A stretch of DNA of 27,548 bases from Hofstenia miamia (GCA_004352715.1 SCFE01000023.1:1282148-1309695), one strand, 5' to 3'. Counted from the first letter of the stretch, positions 1 to 10,095 are shown. Numbers and translations: made by a program. The notes: generated by a model from the letters alone, not told the origin.

Positions 1-267
1 ATATAAATGAATTTAAAAAACTGTTAAAACACAATTTATTAGCAGAACAAAATAATAACAGAATACTTAAACGTTAAAACTGTAGCGAAACTTCTTATTT
101 TTAATCCATTTTAATTGTAAATATCTGTGTGCATTTTAATTTAATTATTGTAGCTTAGTTTGTAGTATATGTATATCTAAGTTCTGTGTACATTTTTTGT
201 AAATATGTATATATCTTATTTGTACATATGCAAAGAGCAAACAAAATAAAGCTATTGAAGATTATAA
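1..267 (+). pseudogene. 3' end of non-LTR retrotransposon, family A (copy 1)
   Basis: This is the last part of a reverse-transcriptase ORF plus its 3' UTR, cut by the window edge. The frame starting at base 3 reads NEFKKLLKHNLLAEQNN and then meets a stop at 75-77; the same frame continues to another stop at 102-104. It matches the end of the copy at 21573-21956, which reads TEFKRLLKNNLLKEQNN. The 3' UTRs also agree: both contain a GTAGCTTAGTTT block and both end in AATAAAGCTATTGAA followed by CATTATAA or GATTATAA (here 245-267). In related elements this C-terminal segment follows the reverse transcriptase and the WNxL motif. The stop at 75 replaces a Leu codon of the other copy, so this copy is decayed. 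The match between copies is read directly; the wider family assignment is by resemblance. Confidence 0.75.
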
Positions 268-903
268 GATGACAGTTGACTCATTCTGTACAATCAGTGC
301 TTTCTTTCATCTATATAGAACTGGCATTGGTGACTATCTGCATGAAGGCTGCCATTAGAGTGCTGATCATTTGGTCAGCTGATTCATTCCTAAGTTTTTT
401 ATAATCTTTCATCTTCTAATGGATTCTGATGCAACACAGCTTGATATAATATCACTAAGGATCTGCTACCACAATGGAAGGCACTTCACCAGACATTCAG
501 ATGCTTTACAGTGCATGGCATTAAATTTTAGTTAAAAATAGAACACATTGGAGATGCTTACACTTGCACATCTAAGCATTACATTGCCTAATGAATAGTG
601 ATAGACGCAAAAATATCGACGGTGTACGCTCGTATTTATACTACTTCTATATCTGAAAAAATCAGCCGGTGTCCCCTGGATACCAAACGAGTTAGATGTT
701 CAGTCTTTATTATTTATAAATAAATTACTACTTCAGGAAATACTAAACGCAGCTCATCAAGAGGGCACTGAAGGATATCTAGATGTTGACACTTTTTAAA
801 TGATCTGTATAGTTGTGGAGTGGCATGTGAAACGTAAATTACTCAGAATTTCTCTTAAAAGTGCATACTTATTACCTACTAGAACGGTTATAATTCGGAT
901 TGA
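268..903. other. Unassigned AT-rich sequence
   Basis: No convincing ORF, terminal repeat or RNA gene seen. It runs from the end of family A copy 1 to the 210-bp duplicated segment. Confidence 0.5.
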
Positions 904-1344
904 ATTCCATGTTTCACTTTTTTTCAATTAACTGACAAAAAAATCAAATGTTAAACTTTCAATTCATATTAAAGTGCACTGCATCCAAAATAAACTCAGT
1001 TACAAAATGAGGAATTCGACATAACACGCCAATAAGAAAAATTCTAAATAATTTATCACCGAATAATTCAATTTGATACATTGTCTGCAGACAGTTCTGC
1101 TATTAATTATAAANNNNNNNNNNNNNNNNNNNNNATTCCATGTTTCACTTTTTTTCAATTAACTGACAAAAAAATCAAATGTTAAACTTTCAATTCATAT
1201 TAAAGTGCACTGCATCCAAAATAAACTCAGTTACAAAATGAGGAATTCGACATAACACGCCAATAAGAAAAATTCTAAATAATTTATCACCGAATAATTC
1301 AATTTGATACATTGTCTGCAGACAGTTCTGCTATTAATTATAAA
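904..1344. repeat. 210-bp exact duplication flanking a gap (probable assembly artefact)
   Basis: Bases 904-1113 and 1135-1344 read identically, and between them lie 21 Ns (1114-1134). Two copies that stop exactly at a short gap and show no difference are best explained by two contigs whose overlapping ends were not merged. The true locus probably holds one copy. No gene is seen in it. Confidence 0.8.
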
Positions 1345-1459
1345 AGATTTTAACAAAACAACGGAACTTCATAAATTTCCAAAAAGAGCGTAATTCATTT
1401 ATTTTAAAATCAGCAGTGGAAACGATCAAATTCTTTTGATCTGACCCAAACTAAATGAT

Positions 1460-1755
1460 TCATTGACGCGATCCCACGTAAAGCAACCCATCCTTGTTTC
1501 CTAAATTTGCACCGAATTGCTTATTTGGCGAATGAGAAGGAATTGCACGTTTCAAAAATATTGACCTGTCTAAAATCTCTTCAAAAGCTAAAACAAACAA
1601 AATGTATTTTATGAAAGTGTAAAATATAATAAATAGCAGTATGCAAATTTTTGTATAAGAACATGTTATTTTCAAATGTTTTACATTTAAGTTACCTTGA
1701 TTTTCTTCCAACATAGGACGAGCTACAGACAAATTTTTTTCACAATTGCAGAACT
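1460..1755 (-). CDS. Candidate terminal exons of a spliced gene, product unrecognised
   Basis: On the minus strand an open segment (about 1755 to 1696, reading FCNCEKNLSVARPMLEENQ) ends at a good donor, AATCAAG then GTAACT. A 108-base intron follows (1695-1588), ending in a strong pyrimidine tract TTTGTTTGTTTTAG. The next exon, 1587-1460, keeps the frame (phase 1), reads AFEEILDRSIFLKRAIPSHS and onward to VGSRQ, and stops with TGA at 1460-1462. The intron is a multiple of three with no in-frame stop, so the whole stretch is also open unspliced. The first exon's own acceptor is unclear: AAACAAG at about 1755 or GTCTGTAG near 1724. I do not recognise the product. It could be a chance arrangement in AT-rich DNA; the splice sites are the main support. 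Confidence 0.3.
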
Positions 1756-1770
1756 TGTTTATAATATGAA

Positions 1771-1784
1771 TATATATATATATA
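1771..1784. repeat. (TA)7 microsatellite
   Basis: Seven TA units read directly, just upstream (minus strand) of the candidate terminal exons. Confidence 0.9.
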
Positions 1785-2087
1785 AGTTTTTCCATACAGA
1801 CCTAGTATGTGGGAAATTAAAATCTTTGCTATGCAATAGTAATAGTTGTCACGTGACAAACACATAAACGCAACCCACCGTTTAATCGTTTAATGTAATA
1901 TTAAGCCGCCTATTTATGCAATCAACGTAATTAATGTTAAATTATTGTATGACCCGACCTGACCATTGATTAAAATAGGAGCTCATTTTGTGCATGCACT
2001 GGTTTCATAGAGTTTGACTAGAATTTTAAATTTTAAATCGCATTAGAAAGGTTCAAACTAAAAATAGTTTTTAGATTAAAGACGCAC

Positions 2088-2312
2088 CGAATTATTGATG
2101 AAGCTTCAAATTTTGTATATTGGAATATTCCTCGACCTGCATCATTACAATTACTAATCGCTGCTTCGACGTTAGCACTATTACAAATAAAAGACACTAC
2201 AACAATTTTTGCTTCATTTAGTATTAGATTTAAGAATTCATTATAGAATTTCTGAAATTCAATTAGGCACTGATTTTCCAATTCTGCTAGCACTCCATCT
2301 CGATAAAAATAG
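2088..2312 (-). CDS. Candidate internal exon, product unrecognised
   Basis: The minus strand carries a textbook acceptor at 2313-2314: a TACTAAT branch-point sequence, then AATTTCATCTTATTTCAG. The exon after it is open and begins YFYRDGVLAELENQCLIEFQ. A GTGCGT donor at 2087-2082 would end it at 2088 after SSII and CG, giving a 225-base exon, phase 2 at both ends; without splicing the frame runs on to a stop at 2033-2035. It is on the same strand as, and upstream of, the candidate exons at 1460-1755, but the phases do not join directly, so another exon would have to lie between. The YRDGV string recalls a motif of Piwi domains, but the following residues do not fit one, so I do not assign it. 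Confidence 0.3.
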
Positions 2313-2314
2313 CT

Positions 2315-3600
2315 GAAATAAGATGAAATTATTAGTATAATCCAGTTAATCTATGTTGATGACTTCATAGCAAAGATAAACTGTAAGGCATTTCCCTTTT
2401 TTTATGCATTCAGGGGAGACCGGGAGGGTGGAAATGATTTTGATCAACTTCCAAATATTTGTAGCTAAAAAAATTTTGTACATGTTTGAATACATGAAAC
2501 AAAGAAATATTGGACTTTGATAAGATTAAGGTGTTAAATTGAAAACAAATATTAGGCTCTTGATGCTTGTTCTTGCATGTGCACCTCAAAGTTTTTGGGA
2601 CTGATTCGAATAAATTATTTTGTTTGTAAAAATGCTTAGGATATTAGCACGACGTAAATATCTAAAATTGATCAAATTCACCCTAAATACATATTCATGT
2701 GCAACGTTTCAATGACTAAGGCACATTCATGTGCCAAAGTGAGCAAACATAGCATTCAGATTTGCCGTTGATACTGATCTGAATTGATATCAACATGTTG
2801 ATAGTAAACATTCCCTTTCTTTTGATGTTTCTTTATCAAAAGTTGTATCGTTTACAATGCTAAAGAACTGAAAAAAAAGTTAGATAGTAAAAAGTTCACT
2901 TTTCAAACCAATTACAACCCTGTTGAGCATTTTTAAACCAATCTGTTACAAAATATTTATATACATAATTTAATTTTTCTATTTTGAAATGTCGTATATA
3001 TTACAAAAATATTTTGTGTGTTGTCTTTCGGACATCTTTAACTTTGTATTTTCATAATTCATTAATAACCATAAATGTATCTGCTACAGACTCGAAAACA
3101 TATATCCATACAACTTCATTTTCCAACATAACAAAGCCTGTCTGTAATTTTTACTTAAAAAAGGTTGTCAGGCTAGTTATTGCTAACGTTAATACATCCA
3201 AATTTTCTCCTGTAATAATGAATTTACACGAACCATGTAACAATGTAGAATATATGTATTCATAAATATAGAACTTTAACGAATTTCACCAAGCATATGC
3301 TAGATAATGATTAAATTAATATGCCTACACACACGATCTGAGCAAGAATTTCTTTGAAATAAGTAAGGACATTTTGCAGTGACTAAGTTAACACACTTTG
3401 ACTGTTTGAACGTATTTTTTGTGGTCTTGTGATTCAGCAAACGAGCTCATTGTTTCCACCTACATGTTTGTAGCTTTGATTGTTTAAAACAATAAGATAT
3501 TATTGCTGCTTTGCGCTGTTTAAGGAACTCTACACTGGTAAGCACTCTGTCTGTGTGCAAAGGCTTCCAGAAGTTCCCCGATTCCGCCGGTGGCATAATC
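2315..3600. other. Unassigned AT-rich sequence
   Basis: Apart from the intron-like sequence leading to the acceptor at 2313, I see no supported gene. A GC-richer patch at 2411-2440 (GGGGAGACCGGGAGGGTGG) looks like a transposon end, but no clear partner was found. Open frames at 2984-3265 and 3480-3719 are short, unlike anything I know, and partly overlap the MITE that follows. Confidence 0.4.
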
Positions 3601-3603
3601 TTA

Positions 3604-3744
3604 GGCCACGGTTAGACTACGTGATTGGTAGCAAGAAAAGAAACAAAATCACGTCACATCGCCAATTATCTTGGTGGTTAGACGTGCGATTTTACCAAAA
3701 TGTGACCGACCACATGTGATCAATCACATATTCTAACCATAGCC
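3604..3744. mobile_element. Nested-palindrome MITE, Harbinger-like
   Basis: The left end (3604-3627, GGCCACGGTTAGACTACGTG then ATTG) and the reverse complement of the right end (3721-3744) agree at 20 of 24 positions; three of the four differences are C/T. The element is flanked by TTA (3601-3603) and TTG (3745-3747), as expected for a slightly mutated 3-bp TTA target duplication of PIF/Harbinger type. A second inverted pair lies inside: AAAATCACGTC at 3645-3655 and GACGTGCGATTTT at 3681-3693. It has no coding capacity. The inverted repeats are read directly; the superfamily is inferred from the TTA-like flanks. Confidence 0.6.
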
Positions 3745-4109
3745 TTGGGTGTTAGGTTGCGATCGTATTATGGAGCAACCGCCGTCCCTGTCAGTTGGAA
3801 AGTGGAGAATAAATGCCGGGTTTTTGCGGGTGCCGATTACAAAAAATGAAACAAAAATGCAGATTGTTTCGGAGTTTTTTAGTTATTGATATAAATAAGT
3901 GAACTTCATATCCGTAAAGGCATCAATTGATATTTATCTTGTTTGTTAGTGTTTTTGTAATTATGATGCATATTTTCTGAAAACTTTTAACAGTATAGGG
4001 TTAGTAAAAATTACACAGCCTTTGCCAAACCGATACTAGAAAAAGACAAAAAACTTTTAAAACAGATCACCATCCGTGATGACCACCTTCAAATAAATCT
4101 CAAAATAAA

Positions 4110-5249
4110 TCTAGTTGTATAGGGCTTTTAGACTTAAGCAACGCCCTTAATTCAATGAATTTTGAAATTTTGGCGATTAAACTTAAAAATTACGGATTTC
4201 AACAAAATTCAATTAAGTTACTTATTAGTTTTTTAGAAAATAGAAATCAGCGTGTTTTAATGAATAATATGAAATCTGATTATATTAAAACCGATCGAGG
4301 AGTGCCTCAAGGCACAGTACTAGGGCCAATTTTATTTGCAATATATGTAAATGGCATAAATAAGCATGTAAATCATAGTGAAATACATCCATTTGCTGAT
4401 GATACTTGCCTCATAAATACAGATAATGATGGATTTAGGGCCACAAAAAATTTACAACGTGATATTGAAAATCTTTCTAGGTATTTCTCATCCCATCAAT
4501 TAAAAATTAATATTGAAAATTTCATTATATTTTCCCCCAATTCTGTAAAAGAAATAACAAACAAGATCGAATAAATTGTTAACAGTGTTCCAATAAAACA
4601 ATCTGATCATGTTACATATTTAGGGGTTGATATTGACAAAGATTTAAAATTCGATAAATTTCTCCTAAAATAGTTACAAAAAATGGCTTCTGGTGTTAGA
4701 TACTTATACCACCTCAGAAATTTTGGACCAGAACATCACGTTCAATTATTACATGCCTTTTGTTAATCGCAATTACATTATTGTTCATTTTTATCTATAA
4801 ATTGTAATACAAAAAGCCGCTATTTATTATCAAAAACTTTTAATTGGGCACTAAAAACATTAAATTTTGCATGTAAGCATGATCATGTTAGTGAATACAG
4901 ACGAAAATATAATATATTATCCCCACTATATCAAGTACAATTCCATGCAGCTTCAATTTTATTAAAGTATAAATATGGCCGACAATCAATTTCTTTTCTT
5001 GATAATTACTTAAAAGTAAATCCTAAATCACATAAGTTTATTTGTAGCAGTATTTCCTATCCTAGTTTTCACCGAGCAACCTCTAATATTTGGAATGATT
5101 TAGAAAATGAGATAAGACTAGAAAAAAATTACAAAAAATTTAGAAAAAAATTAAAAATCATACTTTTACATCGACAAAATACAATCGGAGACACAAACAT
5201 GCTAAACACATTTACTGATTTTTTTAAACTGAGCTCACCTCATACATAG
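4110..5249 (+). pseudogene. Non-LTR reverse transcriptase, family B, 5'-truncated
   Basis: One uninterrupted frame runs about 380 codons to TAG at 5247-5249, broken only by stops at 4572-4574, 4671-4673 and 4764-4766, with no frameshift. It enters at the palm motif A region (CIGLLDLSNALNS, from about 4112), then carries GVPQGTVLGP (motif B, about 4300) and HPFADDTCLI (the FADD active-site motif C, about 4390). After the RT come YLGVDIDKDLKF (about 4620) and a thumb and C-terminal region with ATSNIWNDLENEI near 5085. The enzyme would copy its own RNA into a nicked chromosomal target. The N-terminal fingers and any endonuclease are missing, as expected from 5' truncation. The copy is dead because of the stops, yet the preserved frame suggests it is not ancient. 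The exact clade (CR1/jockey-like) is not decided here. Confidence 0.9.
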
Positions 5250-5360
5250 ACATACACACGCAAATTAATTATTATTATATATTTTATATTTAGTTTGTAG
5301 ATTAATTGTAACTTTTTAGCAAATATATTGCTTTGACTCTTATTATTATTATTATTATTT
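5250..5360 (+). other. 3' UTR and (ATT)n tract at the end of family B
   Basis: After the final stop about 90 bases of AT-rich UTR lead to CTTTGACTC and then a TTA/ATT trinucleotide run at 5340-5359. Simple-repeat tails are common in non-LTR elements. The run is shared with the tail of the opposite-strand element C, so which element it belongs to is uncertain. Confidence 0.5.
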
Positions 5361-5361
5361 C

Positions 5362-5583
5362 ATGTCTTCTCACAGCTTCATGCTGGTATCCCTCTCAGNN
5401 NNNNNNNNNNNNNNNNNNNNNNNNNNNNNNNNNNNNNNNNNNNNNNNNNNNNNNNNNNNNNNNNNNNNNNNNNNNNNNNNNNNNNNNNNNNNNNNNNNNN
5501 NNNNNNNNNNNNNNNNNNNNNNNNNNNNNNNNNNATTATTATTATTATGTCTTCTCACAGCTTCATGCTGGTATCCCTCTCAG
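5362..5583. repeat. 37-bp duplication flanking a 136-base gap
   Basis: ATGTCTTCTCACAGC and onward is identical at 5362-5398 and 5547-5583, with Ns at 5399-5534 between. Both copies are the 3' UTR of element C. Either the contigs overlap and were not merged, or two element ends lie here. The ATT runs before the copies differ slightly (ATTTC before one, ATTATT before the other). Confidence 0.7.
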
Positions 5584-5880
5584 CTCGGGGAACTCACCAG
5601 TTACCAGGGAGTCTGAGAGCTTTCCTCAGGACTCTAGCTGTTCCTAACAATGCTGCCTTCTGTGCTACTGCTCCTCCCCACTTTGGTACTCCCAACTCCT
5701 CCAAGTATCTCTTATGCTTCTTACTCACTGCTCCTACAACTACCTCGACTACTTCAACCTTCTTTAACTTCCACAGCGTTTCTATTTCCTCTGCCAACTC
5801 CCTGTACTTGTCTATCTTCTCTTTCTCCTTGCTTTCTATTATTATTCTTATTAATTATTATTATTATTATTATTATTCTT
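5535..5880 (-). pseudogene. C-terminal end of a non-LTR retrotransposon ORF, family C
   Basis: On the minus strand a short coding piece reads KEKIDKYRELAEEIETLW, KLKKVEVVEVVVGAV, then QKAALLGTARVLRKAL, and ends LPGNW with a stop at about 5591-5593. This is the conserved tail (an LWxxKxVxVVPVVVGA block followed by QKxALLGTARILRK) found at the C terminus of many animal non-LTR polyproteins. It is followed on the minus strand by about 45 bases of UTR and an (AAT)n tail seen on the plus strand as ATTATT at 5535-5548. Upstream it breaks into a second ATT/AAT microsatellite at about 5837-5878, so all but the last 90 or so codons are lost. It is GC-richer than its surroundings. Family recognition is from memory of the motif. 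Confidence 0.75.
5837..5878. repeat. (ATT)n microsatellite
   Basis: An imperfect ATT/TTA trinucleotide tract at the 5' break of element C; a matching tract lies at its 3' end. Confidence 0.85.
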
Positions 5881-8089
5881 CTATTGCGAGGCAAAACCGG
5901 GGCTAAGTGATTCTTCTGCAGTATCCGTTGGAAAGTAATTATAGAAATTGCAACCGATTGGCCAATTTGATCTTTTTACATCTTCATTGAACCATCATGA
6001 AAAGAAGTTGTTGTGCATTCTCCTCAAAGCTTTGCTGCTATTCTTCTTATGGTTAGCTAGAAAAGATTCTCTTCTTCCGAAATACGTTCATATCAGAATT
6101 TTAATAAACTTCATTGTAAGCCACTCTTATGCGATTTGTTGTAGAAATCGTGGAGAATTAAATTCGAAATTACAAAACTGTATTTAAACTAAATTAGACC
6201 TCGACTATCTGCATCTTTTGCAGATATTTATTTACAATTCACAAAAAATGTTAAATCACGATTTTTCTGATAAATGGTTTATAGATTTCAACACCACAAA
6301 TTCGTCTTTGAGAAAGTACAAACACAGTTAATCTTTAAATTTTGGAAAAGGCTTGTATACATTTATGTTTTAATCCAGCTTTGATATGGTTGAACTTTGT
6401 TAATTTGTGCATTGGTTTTTGAGCTGGGATGAACTAAAAAATCTTATATTTAGTTTCAAATTTTTTGAAAATAAATTTTATTAATAAATTTTAAATAATG
6501 CATATTTTCGAAATTGAATTTAATAATTTTTAACTCTATGTAACATATATAATAGACTATGTATTAGAAAAATTCGATATTTTTTAATTGCTGCGCTATA
6601 TTTCTGACATATCTACCTGATTAATTCAAATTTTGTAGCAACCCCGAATTCAAATATCAGATATAAGTTTTGCAAAGGATGCTTATTTCATTAAATAATT
6701 TGTCATGCACTCACACTTCCGAGACATCGTGTTCTGATTGATTTTCAAAATACAGTCAAAATAGATGTTGACATATTACATGTTGCTCAACAAGACAGAA
6801 CTAAGCCTATTTGACAACTATAAATTACATTAAAATTACTTGTTCAGAGATTCCCACATCAGGGAAAACTCCAAGAGTGCTGCCAAAGAAAATAGGAAAC
6901 GATTGACGATGTAATTATATACATACATTAAAATATGTATGGTCTAGTAGACGAGAGTTCAAAGCTACAGAAATATATTTATTAAACTACCATCAATTAA
7001 TGTCGAAATTTCTTTAATCGTAAATTTAATAATAATTTTCAGATATATCCAATAATTCCATTTAATTTCAATTTTGCATTTGTCAATTTTTAATTTATAA
7101 ATAGCATTCGGTTCATAGTTTAGCAGAAGAGAAATACGTGTCAAATTACATTTCAAAAACGCAACAGTCATCTGATATTGTAATCCTGGCTTCAGAAGTA
7201 AACAATAATCAAATGCAGTCTTCGGTAAACAAAGAGTGGAATGCTAGTCAATTATTAAAGTTGTTACTATCTCGGTTCTCACAATATGATTAGCGCTTAT
7301 GCAAGAATACAAAGCAACTATACGATATGAAATAAACAGCATTTTTAATTTGTATTCATTAATTTTAATTTGTTGGTCAATACAGCATACACCTAGAAAT
7401 TGCTTCTGTATATTCAAAGGCACTTTATTGATAGCCTTTATTAGTATGTCATGTCTATGCTGTTCAAATCATGTCTATTTACAATTAAATTCCGGTTTTG
7501 GCCGGTCCGGTACAAAAGTTACCCTCATGTGGGTACCGGCTTTGACCGGTTCTCACAATATAAGTCCAGGCTTAGACCGCTTTACCTGGATTCAACTTAT
7601 TCCAATTCTCTTTTTAAACGGTTGTGACGGCATTGCTGTTTCGGTCCGTTTTCTTGCATTACATAATGGATTTGTGCATACGCTCTTACTTTACCCTAAA
7701 TATCTCATTATTCATTTAAAAACACAGCCAAAAAGTTGAGACAAATCACCCAACGTTTTTAATGTTGAAAATTTTTGTTTTGTATGAATATTGGTAATAC
7801 TCTGCAAATTACTATTCCATTATAGATTTTAGTAATTAATGGCACCCCGGGATTACTTGCAACCATCGATGGTGATGATTTCGAATATTAATTTTAAGCC
7901 TAATTAAACAGGAGAGCTAACGCTTGTGGTGCTCCGGAAGTCAAAATAATCCCTCGAGTTAAAAATTCCGTATCTCGTAGTTAAAAAACGTAACGTTTAC
8001 TTTGAAAAGATAATCTAATAATGAATTATAGGATCGTATTGGTTTGTGCCTTTAAAATTATATTTATGAGTTCTAAATCATTGTTATTA
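5881..8089. other. Unassigned AT-rich sequence
   Basis: About 2.2 kb without a recognisable gene. Open frames at 5948-6187 and 7299-7739 show no known motif. A GC-richer patch at 7492-7580 contains repeated CCGGT/ACCGG words (for example GGCCGGTCCGGTAC), resembling the patch at 12241-12310 and possibly a decayed repeat. The 15-mer CGGTTCTCACAATAT occurs at 7273-7287 and 7547-7561. Confidence 0.4.
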
Positions 8090-8743
8090 CATTTCATTAG
8101 CAATATATAACGGCAAAAATTAAAAGGCGAGTTTCAATTAAATATGTTGTTGTTGTTTAGATGCTTAGATCTGTAGAGTACTTATTTACAGAGTTTGTAC
8201 CAATGTTCAATGGCACTATTACATATGTATTTGTATTGATGCAAAAAAGATTAATTGGCCCACATTACGTACTAACTGGAGCCCTGCGAATCCACTTTTT
8301 CAATTTTGAAACTGAATTTGAATCCAACTTGCTAAGTGCTGTAGTAGTCAAATTAAACTTCGCAAAAATAATTCAGTTTTTTTCATACAAGAAGAAAAAA
8401 ACAAAATGTATAATCAAAAACTCAAATATTTTAAAAAATACAAAAAAGGAAGTCTTTGTTGTCCTAGTCCAGACCAGTGCTTCCGTATTGATGTTAGTCA
8501 ACGACTCGCACAAGTCAGTGACAATGCTACTTCCAGCCAAAGATAAAACACGTCGTATTTTGCATTTATTTTGTGCCATACACATTTGTGTATGTCCCAT
8601 TTAAACAGAGGAATGAGCAGAGCTGGATGAATATCATGGGGGACCTCAGGCAATCTAGTTGTGGGTGCCCANCATTTCATTAGCAATATATAACGGCAAA
8701 AATTAAAAGGCGAGTTTCAATTAAATATGTTGTTGTTGTTTAG

Positions 8744-9187
8744 ATGCTTAGATCTGTAGAGTACTTATTTACAGAGTTTGTACCAATGTTCAATGGCACT
8801 ATTACATATGTATTTGTATTGATGCAAAAAAGATTAATTGGCCCACATTACGTACTAACTGGAGCCCTGCGAATCCACTTTTTCAATTTCGAAACTGAAT
8901 TTGAATCCAACTTGCTAAGTGCTGTAGTAGTCAAATTAAACTTCGCAAAAATAATTCAGTTTTTTTCATACAAGAAGAAAAAAACAAAATGTATAATCAA
9001 AAACTCAAATATTTTAAAAAATACAAAAAAGGAAGTCTTTGTTGTCCTAGTCCAGACCAGTGCTTCCGTATTGATGTTAGTCAACGACTCGCACAAGTCA
9101 GTGACAATGCTACTTCCAGCCAAAGATAAAACACGTCGTATTTTGCATTTATTTTGTGCCATACACATTTGTGTATGTCCCATTTAA
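8744..9187 (+). other. Unrecognised 147-codon open frame (also at 8161-8604)
   Basis: An ATG-initiated frame of 147 codons is present in both halves of the duplicated segment. Its translation begins MLRSVEYLFTEFVPMF and ends HICVCPI inside a short dispersed repeat that occurs again at 11861. I recognise no domain. A lysine-rich run (YKKKKTKCIIKN) reflects A-rich DNA. Because its end lies in a repeat and its composition follows the AT-rich background, I doubt it is a real gene. Confidence 0.15.
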
Positions 9188-9190
9188 ACA
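9128..9190 (+). repeat. 63-bp dispersed repeat, copy left of the hAT element
   Basis: Begins AAAACACGTCGTATTTTGCA and ends GTCCCATTTAAACA. It also occurs at 8545-8607 (assembly duplicate) and, about 90% identical, at 11861-11921. The two genuine copies sit 10 bp outside the left end and 41 bp outside the right end of the hAT element, in the same orientation. Confidence 0.8.
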
Positions 9191-9529
9191 GAGGAATGAG
9201 CAGAGCTGGATGAATATCATGGGGGACCTCAGGCAATCTAGTTGTGGGTGCCCAAACGACAAAATATTATAAGGCTGGAAATATGTCGGATACGTTTGAT
9301 TGATCATTACATGTTAAAGTTTAAGGAACTCTCCACTCTCAGCTAAATTTTCAGAAACAGTTGTAAAAAGTAGCTGAAAACATTTATTGAAATATATTTA
9401 ATTAGACTGAAGATCGTTTTTAAGCTTAAGTCTAAATATTTAGGAGTATTTATAGACTTTGTCAGTTTTTATATATAAGGGACCAAAATAAATTTCAACA
9501 GTTTTTTCACTGAAATTCTTCAAAATATC

Positions 9530-10076
9530 AAGAGGAAAGAAATGTCCTTTTTCGCGCTTTTTTCTGAGTAAAAAGTTAGACTGTTTACTAAAATCTAATT
9601 TTCTGAAACATTATGCCCAATGCTCATGATGGATAAAGCATTTAAACGTTGCTGATTCATTAATGTCCTTATGTTGTTCTTGATCAATTCAATCCTCGAA
9701 AAAGAACGTTCTCCTCCACATGCTGTAACTGGTAGTGTTAGAAATAGCATAAGAGAAACAGAAGTGTTTGGGAAGGTAGTAAGTGCCATGGTTGTTGAAA
9801 GAAAATTGATCTTTACAATTTTGATCTAAATCAACAGAGTAACGTCTCTAATCTATGAATGTCAGCAACATTTGCAGATTATGTTAGAAAAACCAATGAT
9901 CACCTTGACGTCTGTAACAATCTTCTTATAAGATGCCATTTGCGTCCGTATTTCTTGATGCAGCTTGTTTTGTATCACATTGTATGTTTCAACCAGAAAT
10001 TTGTCACTACCTGATACAACAACATCGTCACTGCCACTATCATCAAAAAATCTCATTGTACTGTGTACTCTAATTT
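9530..10076 (-). pseudogene. hAT transposase remnant (ZMYM1-like group)
   Basis: Two blocks of one transposase are seen on the minus strand. The upstream block (10056-9862) contains FDDSGSDD and DKFLVETYNVIQNKL, which resembles the FRVETYNVVID stretch of this hAT group. The downstream block (9789-9595) contains the C-terminal dimerisation region LTLPVTACGGERSFSRIELI, followed by LMNQQRLNALSIMSI, close to the usual VTxASAERSFSKLKLIK and QERLNALAILSI. After a stop at 9595-9597 the same frame continues with YSEKSAKKDIS, like the normal basic C terminus. The linker and several hundred N-terminal residues are missing, so the protein cannot be active. The enzyme family cuts and pastes DNA with 8-bp target duplications. 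Confidence 0.85.
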
Positions 10077-10095
10077 ATCCAAAATTGCCGCATTA

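Larger units (their letters stand above)
8090..9254. repeat. 582-bp segment written twice around a single N (probable assembly artefact)
   Basis: Bases 8090-8671 and 8673-9254 differ, as far as I can read, at one position (8307 T, 8890 C), and a lone N at 8672 joins them. This is the pattern of two overlapping contigs, or two haplotypes, laid end to end. The first copy ends within the left terminus of the hAT element that the second copy continues through. The locus probably has one copy. Confidence 0.85.

Noticed and set aside
2088-2312. Piwi/Argonaute-like YRDGV motif
   Set aside because: Only five residues match and the following sequence does not resemble a Piwi domain.
4572-4766. Three in-frame TAA/TAG codons in an otherwise open reverse transcriptase, suggesting a reassigned stop code
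   Set aside because: Other elements in the window decay by frameshifts and deletions, and in family A copy 1 a TAA stands where copy 2 has Leu, not Gln. Ordinary pseudogene decay explains the stops.
7273-7561. Insertion flanked by a 15-bp duplication (CGGTTCTCACAATAT)
   Set aside because: The interval has no element-like end, tail or coding remnant, and one 15-mer repeat can occur by chance in a window of this size and composition.
8161-9187. Two tandem identical 147-codon genes
   Set aside because: They arise from a 582-bp segment repeated around a single N, probably an assembly artefact, and the frame ends in a dispersed repeat with no recognisable domain.
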